Of a stretch of DNA of 64,000 nucleotides, positions 25,899-36,998 are shown piece after piece. The notes beneath the pieces were generated by a model. It was not told the origin of the DNA, did not search any database, and saw nothing but the letters and a program-made list of their open reading frames with translations. Location: positions 1-64,000 of the forward strand of contig NZ_JAGETZ010000001.1 of assembly GCF_017571495.1 (NCBI RefSeq). The letters are read 5' to 3'. Positions within the stretch are counted from its first letter, which is position 1; the number at the start of each line of letters is the position of its first letter. Made by a program: the position numbers and the translations under genes. The DNA is from Hymenobacter negativus. Lineage in GTDB: Bacteria; Bacteroidota; Bacteroidia; Cytophagales; Hymenobacteraceae.

Positions 25899-28079
25899 TT
25901 ATTTCACTACCTCTACCCAGCCTTTCAGTTGGCGACCCGAGGTGGCATTGACCAACAGAAAATAATAAACCCCAGCCGACTGCCCGGCGGCATCCCACCG
26001 GTTGTCGTAATGCTCCTGCTGGTACACAAGCCCGCCCCAACGGTTGAATACCTGTAGGTTCCAGCCTTTAAATTCCAAGCCTTCCAGCACAAACATGTCG
26101 TTGTTGGCGTCGTGGTTGGGGGTGATGATGTTGGGAATTTTGTAAGGGCAGTCGTCGCCGAATCGCACCTGGGTTTCGGCGGTGGAGGAGCAGCCGCTGG
26201 GGTTGACGATGGTGACGGCGTAGCGGCCGGGCGCGACGGCCGAAAGCTGCGGGGCGGTGCTGCCATCCTGCCAGCGGTAGGTACTTCCCACTGGCTGTGG
26301 GCCGGGGTCGAGCACGAGGCTTTGCTCGGCGCAGATAAGATATTCCGGACGAAGCGCGACCGTGGGATTCGCAGAAAATGACAGCCGCACCGTGTCCCGC
26401 ACCGTGCATTGCTGAGGCGGCGTCACATCCACCCAATAGATGCCGCTGGTGGTGGCGCGTAGCTGCGAGGCCGTGCTGCCATCCTGCCAACGGTAGGTAG
26501 TGCCGAGGGGCTGCGTGGGGATGACGGTCAGCAAAGAGCTACTGCCGATGCACCCACCTGCCAGACTGGACTGCAACCGAGCAGAGCTACGCGGCAGAAT
26601 CCGTACGGTTTGCGAATAGGTGCGCACCGTCCCACTGACTTCGCGCATCGTCAGGGTGGCTACGTAGTTACCCGGCCGGGGGTAGCGGTGCTGTGCGGTT
26701 GGGCCGCTGGCAGTGTTTCCGGGGTTGGCCGGGTCACCAAAATCCCAGGTAAATACCGCATCAGGAATAGCGGGGTAAACCGACGCGGTGAAGGAGCTGG
26801 TTTCGCCTGCGCACACATCGGTGCCTATTACCCCGTAGTTGAATAGCACGATACCCGGTACAGGCGGGCGGACCATCACATTGGGCAGGCCCAAGTAGTT
26901 GCCGCGGCCCGCTCCCCATAAGGGCCTGCTAGAATGGTAGCCACAGCCAGTACCGGGGGTATCGGGTGAATCAACCATGTAAATGGAATCGGCTGCCCCA
27001 AAGGGCTGGGTGCACGCTATGTAGATTTTGCCATCGGCAGCGAGCTGCAAAGCTCCCCCATAATAGGGAGTAAAAAACTGGGTCTGCCCCCCACTTATCA
27101 GGTTGTATTGGGTAATAGCAGAGCCGGAGCTGGCATAAAGCAGGTTGCCATTGGGCGAGAATTCGACGCCGTAGAAGCCCGCCAAGTTCAAGGGGTTAGC
27201 CTGCTGCCCTATCAAACGGGGGTTGGATACAATGCCGGTGCCGTAATTAAAGTCGAACAGCTCCAGGCTGTTGTTGTATTGGGCCACGGCCAGCTTCCGG
27301 CCATCGCGCGAGGTTTTCATGTAGCCGATGCAGTTGTAGTCGCGGCGCGGGTTATTGCCGCCCTGATGGATAATGCCTCCGGCCGAAAGCACGGGGGCAG
27401 CCAGGCCCGTGGGGGTGAGCAGGTAGCTCAGGAACACGTTGCTGTTCCAGGCATGCACCATTATCCAGATGTCGCGCTGGTTGGCGTGGCGCACGGCCAA
27501 GAGCTTTTCCGTCAGCCGACCATCGCCCACGGGCACGGCCACCGGGTTGTTTTTGCTGGTCACCTCCCCCAGCCCCCCCTGCCGGGCCATATCCACCACC
27601 GAATAGCGCAGGCCCCCCACTAGGCCGTTCTCGGCCGCATCGACGGTGAAGACCAGGTACTCGGTGCTGCTGCCGGGGCGCGGCACGATGACCACGCCTT
27701 GAGTCGCCGAGTTGGGCCGCAACTCGGTGCGCGTGCTGTCCTTGAACGCGCCCAGGTTGCTGCCGTTCACCAGCCGGCGGTGCAGTCGGTTCCAAGCGTA
27801 TATGCCGTTGGTGTAGAACAGCAGGTTGCCTTGCGCGTCGGAAATGGAGGCCGAGCCTTCGCCCGAAACCATCATGCCATCGGACAGCGCACGGGCAGTA
27901 CCGCTGGTGAAGGAAATCCCCGCCTGATACCCAAAATACCAGTTATCAAATTCTTTTTGCGCAACGGCCACTTGACCGGAAAGACCCAGCGCCAGCACGG
28001 CCAGCACCTTGAAAGCCCGGCTGCTACGCTTAAAAACGGCCAACAATGCAAACAGAATGAGGAGCAAGCAGATAAGCAT
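25899..28079 (-). CDS. PKD-domain surface protein with gliding-type (T9SS type B) C-terminal domain
   Basis: A 726-residue exported protein. A hydrophobic N-terminus ends in a signal peptide (AFKVLAVLALGLSGQVAVAQ). Residues about 45-410 look like beta-propeller blades (YNCIGYMKTSRDGRKLAVAQ, GVEFSPNGNLLYASSG). A PKD domain follows (FTWDFGDPANPGN...HRYPRPGNYVATLTM), then two Ig-like repeats that both carry YRWQDGSTA. The final ~90 residues are the CHU_C type sorting domain (IPNIITPNHDANNDMFVLEG, LQVFNRWGGLVYQQ, GVYYFLLVN). It should be exported by T9SS. Start ATG 28079. The two YRWQDGSTA modules are an internal duplication. The surface function is unknown; adhesion is plausible. Confidence 0.85.
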   Translation of the reverse strand: MLICLLLILFALLAVFKRSSRAFKVLAVLALGLSGQVAVAQKEFDNWYFGYQAGISFTSGTARALSDGMMVSGEGSASISDAQGNLLFYTNGIYAWNRLHRRLVNGSNLGAFKDSTRTELRPNSATQGVVIVPRPGSSTEYLVFTVDAAENGLVGGLRYSVVDMARQGGLGEVTSKNNPVAVPVGDGRLTEKLLAVRHANQRDIWIMVHAWNSNVFLSYLLTPTGLAAPVLSAGGIIHQGGNNPRRDYNCIGYMKTSRDGRKLAVAQYNNSLELFDFNYGTGIVSNPRLIGQQANPLNLAGFYGVEFSPNGNLLYASSGSAITQYNLISGGQTQFFTPYYGGALQLAADGKIYIACTQPFGAADSIYMVDSPDTPGTGCGYHSSRPLWGAGRGNYLGLPNVMVRPPVPGIVLFNYGVIGTDVCAGETSSFTASVYPAIPDAVFTWDFGDPANPGNTASGPTAQHRYPRPGNYVATLTMREVSGTVRTYSQTVRILPRSSARLQSSLAGGCIGSSSLLTVIPTQPLGTTYRWQDGSTASQLRATTSGIYWVDVTPPQQCTVRDTVRLSFSANPTVALRPEYLICAEQSLVLDPGPQPVGSTYRWQDGSTAPQLSAVAPGRYAVTIVNPSGCSSTAETQVRFGDDCPYKIPNIITPNHDANNDMFVLEGLEFKGWNLQVFNRWGGLVYQQEHYDNRWDAAGQSAGVYYFLLVNATSGRQLKGWVEVVK

Positions 28080-28167
28080 TATTGCCTGATGAAAAGTAAT
28101 TGAGGGAGTGGGGATTAATTGGTAGCTATTAGGATAACAGGCGGCTTTATCAACTGCTAAAAAACAC

Positions 28168-28204
28168 TAACGGAAGCCCCACCGGCGTGGTAGAGCTTCC
28201 GTTA
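28168..28204 (-). terminator. acs terminator
   Basis: TAACGGAAGC pairs with GCTTCCGTTA, with an inner CCAC/GTGG stem. On the minus strand it is followed by GTGTTTTTT. It lies just after the acs stop. Confidence 0.75.
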
Positions 28205-28209
28205 CGCAC

Positions 28210-30123
<1,914 letters not shown>

Positions 30124-30237
30124 GGAGGTGATTTGGTGAGGTATGAAGTGGTGAGCGAGGAGTGGAAGGGGATTAATTGACCGTATTGCGGAGCGGAGCC
30201 GAAGCAGAAAAGTTTAGCAAGAAGTTTTTAGGCTGTT

Positions 30238-32154
30238 TTAATGTGTCTCAAAGGCGGCTCCAATGCCCTGCCGTTGCAGGCCAGCGCGAATTTCGTCCAG
30301 AATGAGCGGGTCGTCAATAGTAGCGGGCATCGGAAAGTCTTCGCCATCGGCGAGCTGGCGGAGGGTTTTGCGGAGGATTTTGCCGGAGCGGGTTTTGGGC
30401 AGGCGCTTGGCCACGAGCACCTGGCGGAAGCAGGCCAGCGCCCCAATTTGGTTGCGCACCGCGCCCACCAATTCTTGCTCAAGGGCCTCGGCTCCTATCG
30501 TTTGGCCGTCTTTCAGCACCACAATGCCCACGGGCACTTGGCCGCGCAGCGCATCGGCAATGCCGAGGACGGCGCACTCGGCCACGGCGTGATGGGCGGC
30601 CAGTATTTCCTCAATTTCGCCGGTGCTGAGGCGGTGGCCAGCCACATTGATGACGTCATCGACACGGCCCATGATGTAGGTATAGCCATCAGCGTCGCGG
30701 TAGCCGCCATCGCCGCTGAGGTAGTAGCCCGGAAAAGTCTCCAGGTAACTTTCCCGAAAGCGAGCATCGTCGTGCCAAAGCGTAGGGAAGCAGCCGGGGG
30801 GCAGCGGCAGTTTTACCGCTACCAAGCCGGTGGTACCGGCGGGCACGGGCTGGCCGGCCTCGTCCAGAATCTGAATGTCGTAGCCCGGCACCGGGTGGCC
30901 GGCACTGCCGGGGCGCGCTGCCGGCATGCATTCGAGGCCCACCAGCGTGGCCAGCATGGGCCAGCCCGATTCGGTTTGCCACCAGTGGTCGACGACGGGC
31001 ACGCCCAGGAGCTGACCGGCCCAGTGGTAGGTGTCGGGGTCGCAACGCTCGCCGGCCAGGAAGAGGTAGCGCAGGCTGCTCAGGTCGTATTTTTTAGCCA
31101 GCAGCCCGTCAGGGTCTTCCTTTTTGATGGCCCGGATGGCAGTAGGCGCGGTGAACATCACGTTGACATTATACTGCGCGATTAGGCGCCAGAAAGTGCC
31201 CGCGTCGGGCGTGCGCACGGGTTTGCCCTCAAACAAGACGGTGGTGCAGCCGCGCAACAGCGGTCCGTACACGATGTAGCTGCTGCCCACGGCCCAGCCA
31301 ATATCGGAGCCGCTAAACATGACTTCGCCGGGCTCGAGGGCGTAGATGGCGCGCATACTGAAGTGCAGGGCCACGGCATGACCGCCGTTGTCGCGTACCA
31401 CGCCCTTGGGCCGGCCGGTGGTGCCGCTGGTATATAATATGTAGAGCGGGTGCGTGGCCGGCACCGGCACGGCCGGTACGGGGGCAGCTTGTAGCAGCGC
31501 CTGAAAATCAATATCGCGGCCGGTTTGCAGGTCAGCCGTCACGAAATCACGCTGGCAAACCACGACGTGCGCAGGCTTGAAACGGGCTTTGGCCAGGGCC
31601 TCGTCTACCAGCGGCTTGTAGGGAATCACGCGGTCAAACTCCATACCGCCCGAGGCACAGATGACGGCGCGGGGCTGCGCGTCGTCGATTCGCACGGCCA
31701 ACTCATGCGGCGCGAAACCACCAAAAACGACCGAATGGACGGCCCCCAGGCGGGCGCAGGCCAGCATGGCCATCACGGCCTCGGGCATGTTGGGCATGTA
31801 GATGAGGACCCGGTCGCCCAGGGCCACACCTAATTCGCGCAGCCCTCCGGCCAGGCGGGCCGTGTGGTCCAGCAGTTCGGCGTAGGTGTAAGTGCGCTGG
31901 GTGTTGGTGACGGGCGAGTCGTAAATCAGGGCGGGTTGGTCGGCGCGGCCGTTGGCTACGTGGTAGTCCAGGCAGAGGTAGGCCGTATTCAGTTCCCCAC
32001 CCTTGAACCAACGGTAAAACCCGTTCTCGTCTTGGCTCAGCGGTTCGTGGGAGGGCTTATCCCAGTGCAGGTGGTGGGCCTGGGCGGCCCAGAAGCCGGC
32101 CGGGTTGGCCAGGCTGGCGGCATAAGTAGCAGCATAAGAGCAGGCGGGTTTCAT
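30238..32154 (-). CDS. prpE: Propionyl-CoA synthetase-type acyl-CoA ligase
   Basis: A 638-residue acyl-CoA synthetase close to PrpE, which activates propionate (and other short acids) to the CoA thioester. Signature features are the N-terminal FWAAQAHHLHWDKP, ILYTSGTTGRPKGVVRDNGG with the PrpE-typical RDNGGHAVAL, VVDHWWQTESGWPM, MGRVDDVINVAGHRLSTGEI and PKTRSGKILRKTLRQ. The ATG at 32154 (MKPACSY) gives the normal N-terminus; the longer frame upstream crosses a terminator. No methylcitrate-cycle genes are nearby, so propionate may go through methylmalonyl-CoA elsewhere. acs follows 115 nt downstream. Confidence 0.9.
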   Translation of the reverse strand: MKPACSYAATYAASLANPAGFWAAQAHHLHWDKPSHEPLSQDENGFYRWFKGGELNTAYLCLDYHVANGRADQPALIYDSPVTNTQRTYTYAELLDHTARLAGGLRELGVALGDRVLIYMPNMPEAVMAMLACARLGAVHSVVFGGFAPHELAVRIDDAQPRAVICASGGMEFDRVIPYKPLVDEALAKARFKPAHVVVCQRDFVTADLQTGRDIDFQALLQAAPVPAVPVPATHPLYILYTSGTTGRPKGVVRDNGGHAVALHFSMRAIYALEPGEVMFSGSDIGWAVGSSYIVYGPLLRGCTTVLFEGKPVRTPDAGTFWRLIAQYNVNVMFTAPTAIRAIKKEDPDGLLAKKYDLSSLRYLFLAGERCDPDTYHWAGQLLGVPVVDHWWQTESGWPMLATLVGLECMPAARPGSAGHPVPGYDIQILDEAGQPVPAGTTGLVAVKLPLPPGCFPTLWHDDARFRESYLETFPGYYLSGDGGYRDADGYTYIMGRVDDVINVAGHRLSTGEIEEILAAHHAVAECAVLGIADALRGQVPVGIVVLKDGQTIGAEALEQELVGAVRNQIGALACFRQVLVAKRLPKTRSGKILRKTLRQLADGEDFPMPATIDDPLILDEIRAGLQRQGIGAAFETH

Positions 32155-32200
32155 GGATGGTGGGAATTTGGTGGGAGTGCGTGAGGCCGTCAATGTACTA

Positions 32201-32235
32201 AAAAACCCGTCGGCAACGCAGCCTGACGGGTTTTT
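32201..32235 (-). terminator. Terminator between the MHS transporter and prpE
   Basis: An 11-bp stem, AAAAACCCGTC with GACGGGTTTTT, 13-base loop, T tails in both directions. It suggests the transporter is not simply co-transcribed with prpE. Confidence 0.8.
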
Positions 32236-32277
32236 AGAGTTGCTATAGAGCCGACCAGATGGTCTTCCTACTGCGGC

Positions 32278-32352
32278 TGTCATCCTGAGCGGAGCGAAGG
32301 ACCTTCTCATCGTTCTTCGGTGAGAAGGTCCTTTGCTTCGCTCAGGATGACA
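32278..32352. repeat. Full REP-like palindromic element
   Basis: Two 32-nt arms, TGTCATCCTGAGCGGAGCG... and ...CGCTCAGGATGACA, pair with two G-U-type differences around an 11-base loop. It lies 10 nt beyond the MHS transporter stop. The core TGTCATCCTGAGC is a word I know from dispersed intergenic palindromes of many bacteria. A half copy is at 23107-23139. Confidence 0.75.
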
Positions 32353-32361
32353 AACGAGGCC

Positions 32362-33834
32362 CTACTCCATAATCCGCACGTTGCGCGAGTCCTTCATCAG
32401 CGCCGAGCCAATGGCCCAGCACAGCAGCGCAATAACCACCGGGTAAATCAGGCCCGATAGCGCGGCGTGCTCCTTTAAGAACGTGCCGTCGGGCTGGGCC
32501 TTGGCCCACACTGCAATCCAGGTTGCCACCAGCGGCACGAAGCCGCCAAATATGCCATTCCCAATGTGATAGGGCACGGATAGCGAGGTGTAGCGCACCT
32601 TGGTTGGGAACAGCTCGACGAGGTAGGCCGCGATGGGCCCGTACACCATCGTGACGAACAGCACGAGGAAGAAGGTGAGCACCGTCATCATGGGCAGGTT
32701 GGGCGCGAGGGCTTTTTTGACGGCCTCCACCGCATGCCCAGCGGCGTCCACCGTGGCCGGTGTTACTTCGGTGAGCGGTCCGGCGTAGGCCTTGATGCCA
32801 TAGAACAGTGGCACCGTGAACAGGGCCGCGCACAGCATCCCGGTCATAATAATGCGCTTACGCCCGATGCGGTCGGAGAGTGAACCGAAGTAGATAAAAA
32901 GCGGCGTAGCCACCACCATACTCACTACCAGCACAATGCTGGCGTCAATCAAATCCATTTTCAACGCATTCTGCATAAAGGAATAGGCATAGAACTGGCT
33001 GGTGTAAAACACCACGCCCTGCCCCATGGTGGCCCCAAATAGCGCAATGAGCACCAGCCGGCGGTTCACCGGGTTGGCGAAGGAGTCGCGCAGCGGGTTG
33101 GTGCTGGTTTTGCCCTCGGCCTTGGCTTTGGCGAAGAGCGGCGACTCGTGCAGCTGCTTGCGGATGTAGTAGGAGGCGATAATGAGCACGCCCGAGATCA
33201 GGAAAGGAATGCGCCAGCCCCAGGTTTTGAATTCGGCATCGGGCATGGCTTTTTTGGTGAGCACAATCACGAGGATGCTCAGGACAAGGCCGGCCGTGGC
33301 CGTAATCTGGATGTAGCTGGTGAAGTAGCCGCGCCGACTGTCGGGCGCGTATTCCGCCACGTAGGTGGCGGCTCCACCATATTCCCCGCCCAGCGCCAAC
33401 CCCTGAAACAGGCGCAATACCAGCACAATAGCCGGCGCCACCCACCCGATTTTGTCGTAGCTCGGCACCAGGCCGGTGGCCACGGTGGCTCCGCCCATCA
33501 TCAGCAGCGTTACCAGAAAGGTGTACTTCCGCCCAATCATGTCACCGATGCGGCCAAACACTACCGCTCCGAACGGACGTACAATGAAGCCCACCCCAAA
33601 CACAGCCAGCGCGCCCAGCAGTGTTTCCTCGGGCTTGCCTTTCGACCCAAACAGCACCGGCCCAATAATGGCGGCCAGCGAGCCAAAAATGTAGAAATCA
33701 TACCACTCGATGACGGTGCCCACGGAGGAAGCCGTTATCACCTGCCAGATTTGGCGGGTTGTGGTCGTGTTGTTGTCGTGGGCTACCGAAGTATCGGCCA
33801 GGGATTCGGTGGGTGGGGTAAGTTTGGATTCCAT
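32362..33834 (-). CDS. MFS transporter, metabolite:H+ symporter type
   Basis: A 490-residue major facilitator with about 12 helices. The MHS-family hallmarks are visible: GTVIEWYDFYIFGSLA in helix 1, RPFGAVVFGRIGDMIGRK (loop 2-3 motif), LRLFQGLALGGEYGGAA in helix 4, APDSRRGYFTS, and GSLSDRIGRKRI in the second half (loop 8-9). A long insertion of about 40 residues follows helix 9 (TEVTPATVDAAGHAVEAV). MHS proteins import organic acids such as alpha-ketoglutarate, citrate, shikimate or proline with protons. The adjacent acyl-CoA synthetases make a short carboxylate a fair guess. Start ATG 33834; terminator and REP element follow. Confidence 0.88.
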   Translation of the reverse strand: MESKLTPPTESLADTSVAHDNNTTTTRQIWQVITASSVGTVIEWYDFYIFGSLAAIIGPVLFGSKGKPEETLLGALAVFGVGFIVRPFGAVVFGRIGDMIGRKYTFLVTLLMMGGATVATGLVPSYDKIGWVAPAIVLVLRLFQGLALGGEYGGAATYVAEYAPDSRRGYFTSYIQITATAGLVLSILVIVLTKKAMPDAEFKTWGWRIPFLISGVLIIASYYIRKQLHESPLFAKAKAEGKTSTNPLRDSFANPVNRRLVLIALFGATMGQGVVFYTSQFYAYSFMQNALKMDLIDASIVLVVSMVVATPLFIYFGSLSDRIGRKRIIMTGMLCAALFTVPLFYGIKAYAGPLTEVTPATVDAAGHAVEAVKKALAPNLPMMTVLTFFLVLFVTMVYGPIAAYLVELFPTKVRYTSLSVPYHIGNGIFGGFVPLVATWIAVWAKAQPDGTFLKEHAALSGLIYPVVIALLCWAIGSALMKDSRNVRIME

Positions 33835-33991
33835 GCAGAACGTGAATTAAAAGCGGAATGTAAGCACGCAAAAGCCTCAGGCCGCCTATCGCACGCGTTG
33901 CGGCTTTAGGGTAGTTCTGCAGTTGATGGGTTGTAGCGCGAATTTTTAGTTTGCGTCCCCGCGTCGTTCGGGTATCGTGCTGGCACGTGAA

Positions 33992-34930
33992 CTAAAAGTT
34001 CTCGCTACATACCACGGCCAGCAACGCATCCACGGCCAAGCCCAGACGGCGCATATCCAGCCGGTTCAGCGTGTCGGTGGCTTCGTGGTAGCTGTGGTTG
34101 CGGTAGAATGCGGTATCCGTGACCAACACGGCCGGGTAACCGAATTTCCAGTAGTTGAGGTGGTCGGAGAAGTCGATGCCCGGCAGCCAGGCGGGGGCCT
34201 CGAAGCGCTTCACTGGCAGTTGGGCCTGCTGGCGGTAGTGCCGCGCAAACTGCCGCCCGAAGCGGCCGTTGCCGAATTTCTGGGCCACGGTCACGTAATT
34301 GCCTCGGGTACCATAAATGAATTTTAACGGGCCGATGGGGTACTGCTGGGTGTGCTTACGGTCGTCGTAATAGCCCAGCATTTCGAGGGCCACCATGCCA
34401 CGCACCGGCACCCCGGCGGCCTTTAATGCGGCGGCGTGCACATAGCTGCCCATGTTTTTGGTGCGAAAAAACGGTGGCTCCTCTAGGGTGTAGGCCACCA
34501 GGTCGATACGATATGGCAGGGTTGCTTGCCGCCCCAGCAAACGAGCCAGTTCCAGCAGGGCGGCCACGCCCGTGCCGTTGTCGTCGGCGCCGGGCTGGTC
34601 GCCGCACACGTCGTAGTGCGCCCCAATAATGAGGCGGGGTCCGTCTTTCGGGCCAAATGAGCCGAGGACATTTTGGTAGGTCTGGCCGCGCACGGCGTAG
34701 GGCTGCGCACCCACCTCCGTAGCCCCAGCGGCCCGCAACTGCTGTTGGAGGTAAGTAGCTACCGAATCGAGCACCGCCGGGTGCTGATAGTTGCGCGGCT
34801 GCGGCGTGGTGGTGAGAAACACCAAGTGCTGGCGCAGCCGGGTGGTATCGGCTGGCAGGTTTTGGGCAGCGGCAGGGGGGATTATGGCTAACCCAGCCAA
34901 TAGCAGCATTCCCAATAAAGTCAGTTTCAT
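33992..34930 (-). CDS. M28 family zinc aminopeptidase, exported
   Basis: A 312-residue peptidase with signal peptide (MKLTLLGMLLLAGLAIIPPA, cleavage after AAAQ region). The M28 two-zinc site can be read in order: His in IIGAHYDVCG, Asp in GADDNGTG (bridging), catalytic Glu pair in AYTLEEPPFF, later Glu/Asp in VALEMLGYYDD, and His in YHEATDTLNRLD. Family members remove N-terminal residues from peptides in the periplasm or outside. The length is usual for the short M28 forms. Start ATG 34930; divergent from the flavin reductase gene. Confidence 0.88.
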   Translation of the reverse strand: MKLTLLGMLLLAGLAIIPPAAAQNLPADTTRLRQHLVFLTTTPQPRNYQHPAVLDSVATYLQQQLRAAGATEVGAQPYAVRGQTYQNVLGSFGPKDGPRLIIGAHYDVCGDQPGADDNGTGVAALLELARLLGRQATLPYRIDLVAYTLEEPPFFRTKNMGSYVHAAALKAAGVPVRGMVALEMLGYYDDRKHTQQYPIGPLKFIYGTRGNYVTVAQKFGNGRFGRQFARHYRQQAQLPVKRFEAPAWLPGIDFSDHLNYWKFGYPAVLVTDTAFYRNHSYHEATDTLNRLDMRRLGLAVDALLAVVCSENF

Positions 34931-34944
34931 GTGACCAAGCTACT

Positions 34945-34952
34945 TAGCTTTG
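34945..34952 (+). promoter_or_regulatory. -7 element of the flavin reductase gene
   Basis: TAGCTTTG matches TAnnTTTG exactly; a TTTC 17 nt upstream (34924-34927) could be the -33 box. The ATG is 33 nt downstream. Confidence 0.4.
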
Positions 34953-34985
34953 GCCAACTGTTTCGTCCCGCACTTTTTCCCGGTC

Positions 34986-35906
34986 ATGCTCAATTCCACT
35001 CCCAGCTTCCACTCCCTCACCCCTTCCGACCTCACGCCCGCCCAGTGGCACCCGTTCATGGTGGGAGCCGTGGCCCCGCGTCCTGTTGCCTTCGCCAGCA
35101 CCGTTGATGCCGAGGGCCGCGTGAATCTGAGTCCATACAGCTTCTTCAACGCCTTCAGCGCCAACCCGCCCATCCTGGTGTTCTCGCCCGCCAACCGCGT
35201 GCGCGACAACACCCAGAAGCACACGCTCGAAAACGTGCGCGAGGTGCCCGAAGTCGTCATCAACATCTGCGACTTTGCCATGGTGGAGCAGATGTCGCTG
35301 GCCAGCACCGAGTACGCCAAGGGCGTGAACGAGTTCACCAAAGCCGGCCTCACCGAGCTGGCGTCCGAGCGGGTGCGCCCGCCCCGCGTGGCCGAGGCCC
35401 CCGCCGCGTTCGAGTGCGTAGTGGAGCAAATTATTGAGTTGGGCCAGAACCACGGAGCCGGCAACCTTATTATTTGCCGGGTGGTGCGGGCCCACTTTCG
35501 CCCCGATATCCTCCTGCCCGACGCCACCGGCATCGACCCCTTCAAGCTGGACGCAGTGGCCCGCCTCGGCGGCGACTGCTACTGCCGCGCCAGTGGCACC
35601 AGCCTTTTCGAAGTGCCCAAGCCCAACCGCCACATCGGCATCGGCATCGACCAGCTGCCCGAGCACCTGCGCACTTCGGACGTTCTCACCGGCAACGAGC
35701 TGGGCCGCCTCGCCAACATCGAGCGCGACTCCCTGCCCACGCCGGCGCAAGTCGAAGAATTCAAGGCCGAGCCAATGGTGGCTTACACGCTGAACAAATA
35801 CCGCGACGATGCCCCGCAGCTTAAGAAACAGCTGCTCCAGTTGGGCCGGCAGTTTCTGGCGGAAGGACGACTGGTGGAGGCCTGGAAGGTGCTGCTGGTA
35901 GAGTAG
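34986..35906 (+). CDS. Flavin reductase family protein
   Basis: A 306-residue FMN-binding split-barrel protein of the flavin reductase/DIM6-NTAB family. The FMN-binding barrel is in the first 190 residues: FMVGAVAPRPVAFASTVDAEGRVNLSPYSFFNAFSANPP is the diagnostic region, followed by VINICDFAMVEQM. Residues about 200-306 form an additional C-terminal helical region found in the longer Bacteroidota members. Such proteins reduce flavin with NAD(P)H for a partner oxygenase or act on small molecules; no partner gene is adjacent. ATG 34986 is chosen since the barrel starts soon after and a -7 box precedes it. Confidence 0.85.
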   Translation: MLNSTPSFHSLTPSDLTPAQWHPFMVGAVAPRPVAFASTVDAEGRVNLSPYSFFNAFSANPPILVFSPANRVRDNTQKHTLENVREVPEVVINICDFAMVEQMSLASTEYAKGVNEFTKAGLTELASERVRPPRVAEAPAAFECVVEQIIELGQNHGAGNLIICRVVRAHFRPDILLPDATGIDPFKLDAVARLGGDCYCRASGTSLFEVPKPNRHIGIGIDQLPEHLRTSDVLTGNELGRLANIERDSLPTPAQVEEFKAEPMVAYTLNKYRDDAPQLKKQLLQLGRQFLAEGRLVEAWKVLLVE

Positions 35907-36078
35907 GCAATGACTTTAATCCACGCAACCAAATAATTGGCGGCAACTGGTTGACTGGTCTCAGACTAAAGGGCTGCCGGTGGAAAAACAGCATAAGGCA
36001 TTGCTCTTGGTTAGCATGCATGTTCCTGATTTTCTGAAAAAAGGCCGCAAATGAGCAAACAGGAGAAAGATTGAACGC

Positions 36079-36086
36079 TATATTTG
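36079..36086 (+). promoter_or_regulatory. -7 element upstream of the MbnP-like gene
   Basis: TATATTTG is an exact TAnnTTTG match, 69 nt before the ATG at 36156. No convincing -33 box is seen at the usual distance. Confidence 0.35.
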
Positions 36087-36155
36087 TTTAATCTCAAGAA
36101 TAAGCTCATCCAACAGCTTATCTGTCATTTTGAAGCCGGGCCTAAGAACTACCTT

Positions 36156-36995
36156 ATGAAACAAGCAACTATTGTCGGCCTCCCCTTTGTGCTCCTCACC
36201 GGGCTGCTATTTAGTAGCTGCAAGAAGGACAGCGCCGAGCCACCGGCCGCCACCGTGGGCACGCTGACAATAGATATGGAGAACGTGGTAGGGTCTGCCC
36301 CACTCGTGCTCGACCGGAGTACCTACACCAGCCCGGCCGGGGAGCCATTCACAGTATCGTGCTTCAATTATTACCTGTCGAATTTCAAGCTGCAACGGGC
36401 CGATGGCAGTGAGTATGCCGTACCCGAAAGCTATTTCCTGATTCGGGAGCGCCCCACCGGCCCCAACCCCGACAACGGCAAACACTTTGTGCTGGATAGC
36501 ATTCCGGCCGGTAATTACACCGGCATTTCTTTCCTGATTGGGGTAGACGAGGACCGTAACATGACCGGGGCACAAACCGGTGCGCTCTCGCCCGATAATT
36601 ATATGTTCTGGACGTGGAGCCAGGGCTACATCTTCCTCCAAATGGAAGGCAACTCGTCCCGGTCGGGCGAACCCGGCACCCACATGCTGGCCTACCACGT
36701 CGGTGATTTTCGCCGCCCCAACAACCTGCGAATAGTAGCGCCCCCACTCCCCAGCGGCGGCAACATTCAGGTGCGACAGGGCCACGCCCCCACCCTGCAC
36801 CTGCGGGCCGACTTGCTACGGCTGTTCGCCGGGCCTTCGCCCGCCCTCACCAACTCGGTACTGTTTGGGCCCTTCTGGATGGCCGTGGGCGGCAGTCAGA
36901 TTGTCCCCATCGTCAACAACTACAGCGGCAGCACCGACCGCCATGTACCCGGTACCAATTCGATGTTCACCGTCGCGGCCATTCATAACGACTAG
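36156..36995 (+). CDS. MbnP-like lipoprotein
   Basis: A 279-residue lipoprotein of the MbnP family. The signal peptide ends in a lipobox at LLFSSCKKD (Cys near residue 22). The mature part begins with GTLTIDMENVVGSAPL, and contains FTVSCFNYYLSNFKLQ, the conserved aromatic motif MFWTWSQGYIFLQMEG, and the C-terminal FGPFWMAVGG. In methanotrophs MbnP binds copper through a kynurenine made from a tryptophan by the partner dihaem enzyme MbnH; here the Trp-rich motif is present. The stop is 3 nt from the next gene, a dihaem peroxidase, which fits a functional pair. Copper or haem-related periplasmic function is inferred. Confidence 0.85.
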   Translation: MKQATIVGLPFVLLTGLLFSSCKKDSAEPPAATVGTLTIDMENVVGSAPLVLDRSTYTSPAGEPFTVSCFNYYLSNFKLQRADGSEYAVPESYFLIRERPTGPNPDNGKHFVLDSIPAGNYTGISFLIGVDEDRNMTGAQTGALSPDNYMFWTWSQGYIFLQMEGNSSRSGEPGTHMLAYHVGDFRRPNNLRIVAPPLPSGGNIQVRQGHAPTLHLRADLLRLFAGPSPALTNSVLFGPFWMAVGGSQIVPIVNNYSGSTDRHVPGTNSMFTVAAIHND

Positions 36996-36998
36996 CCT

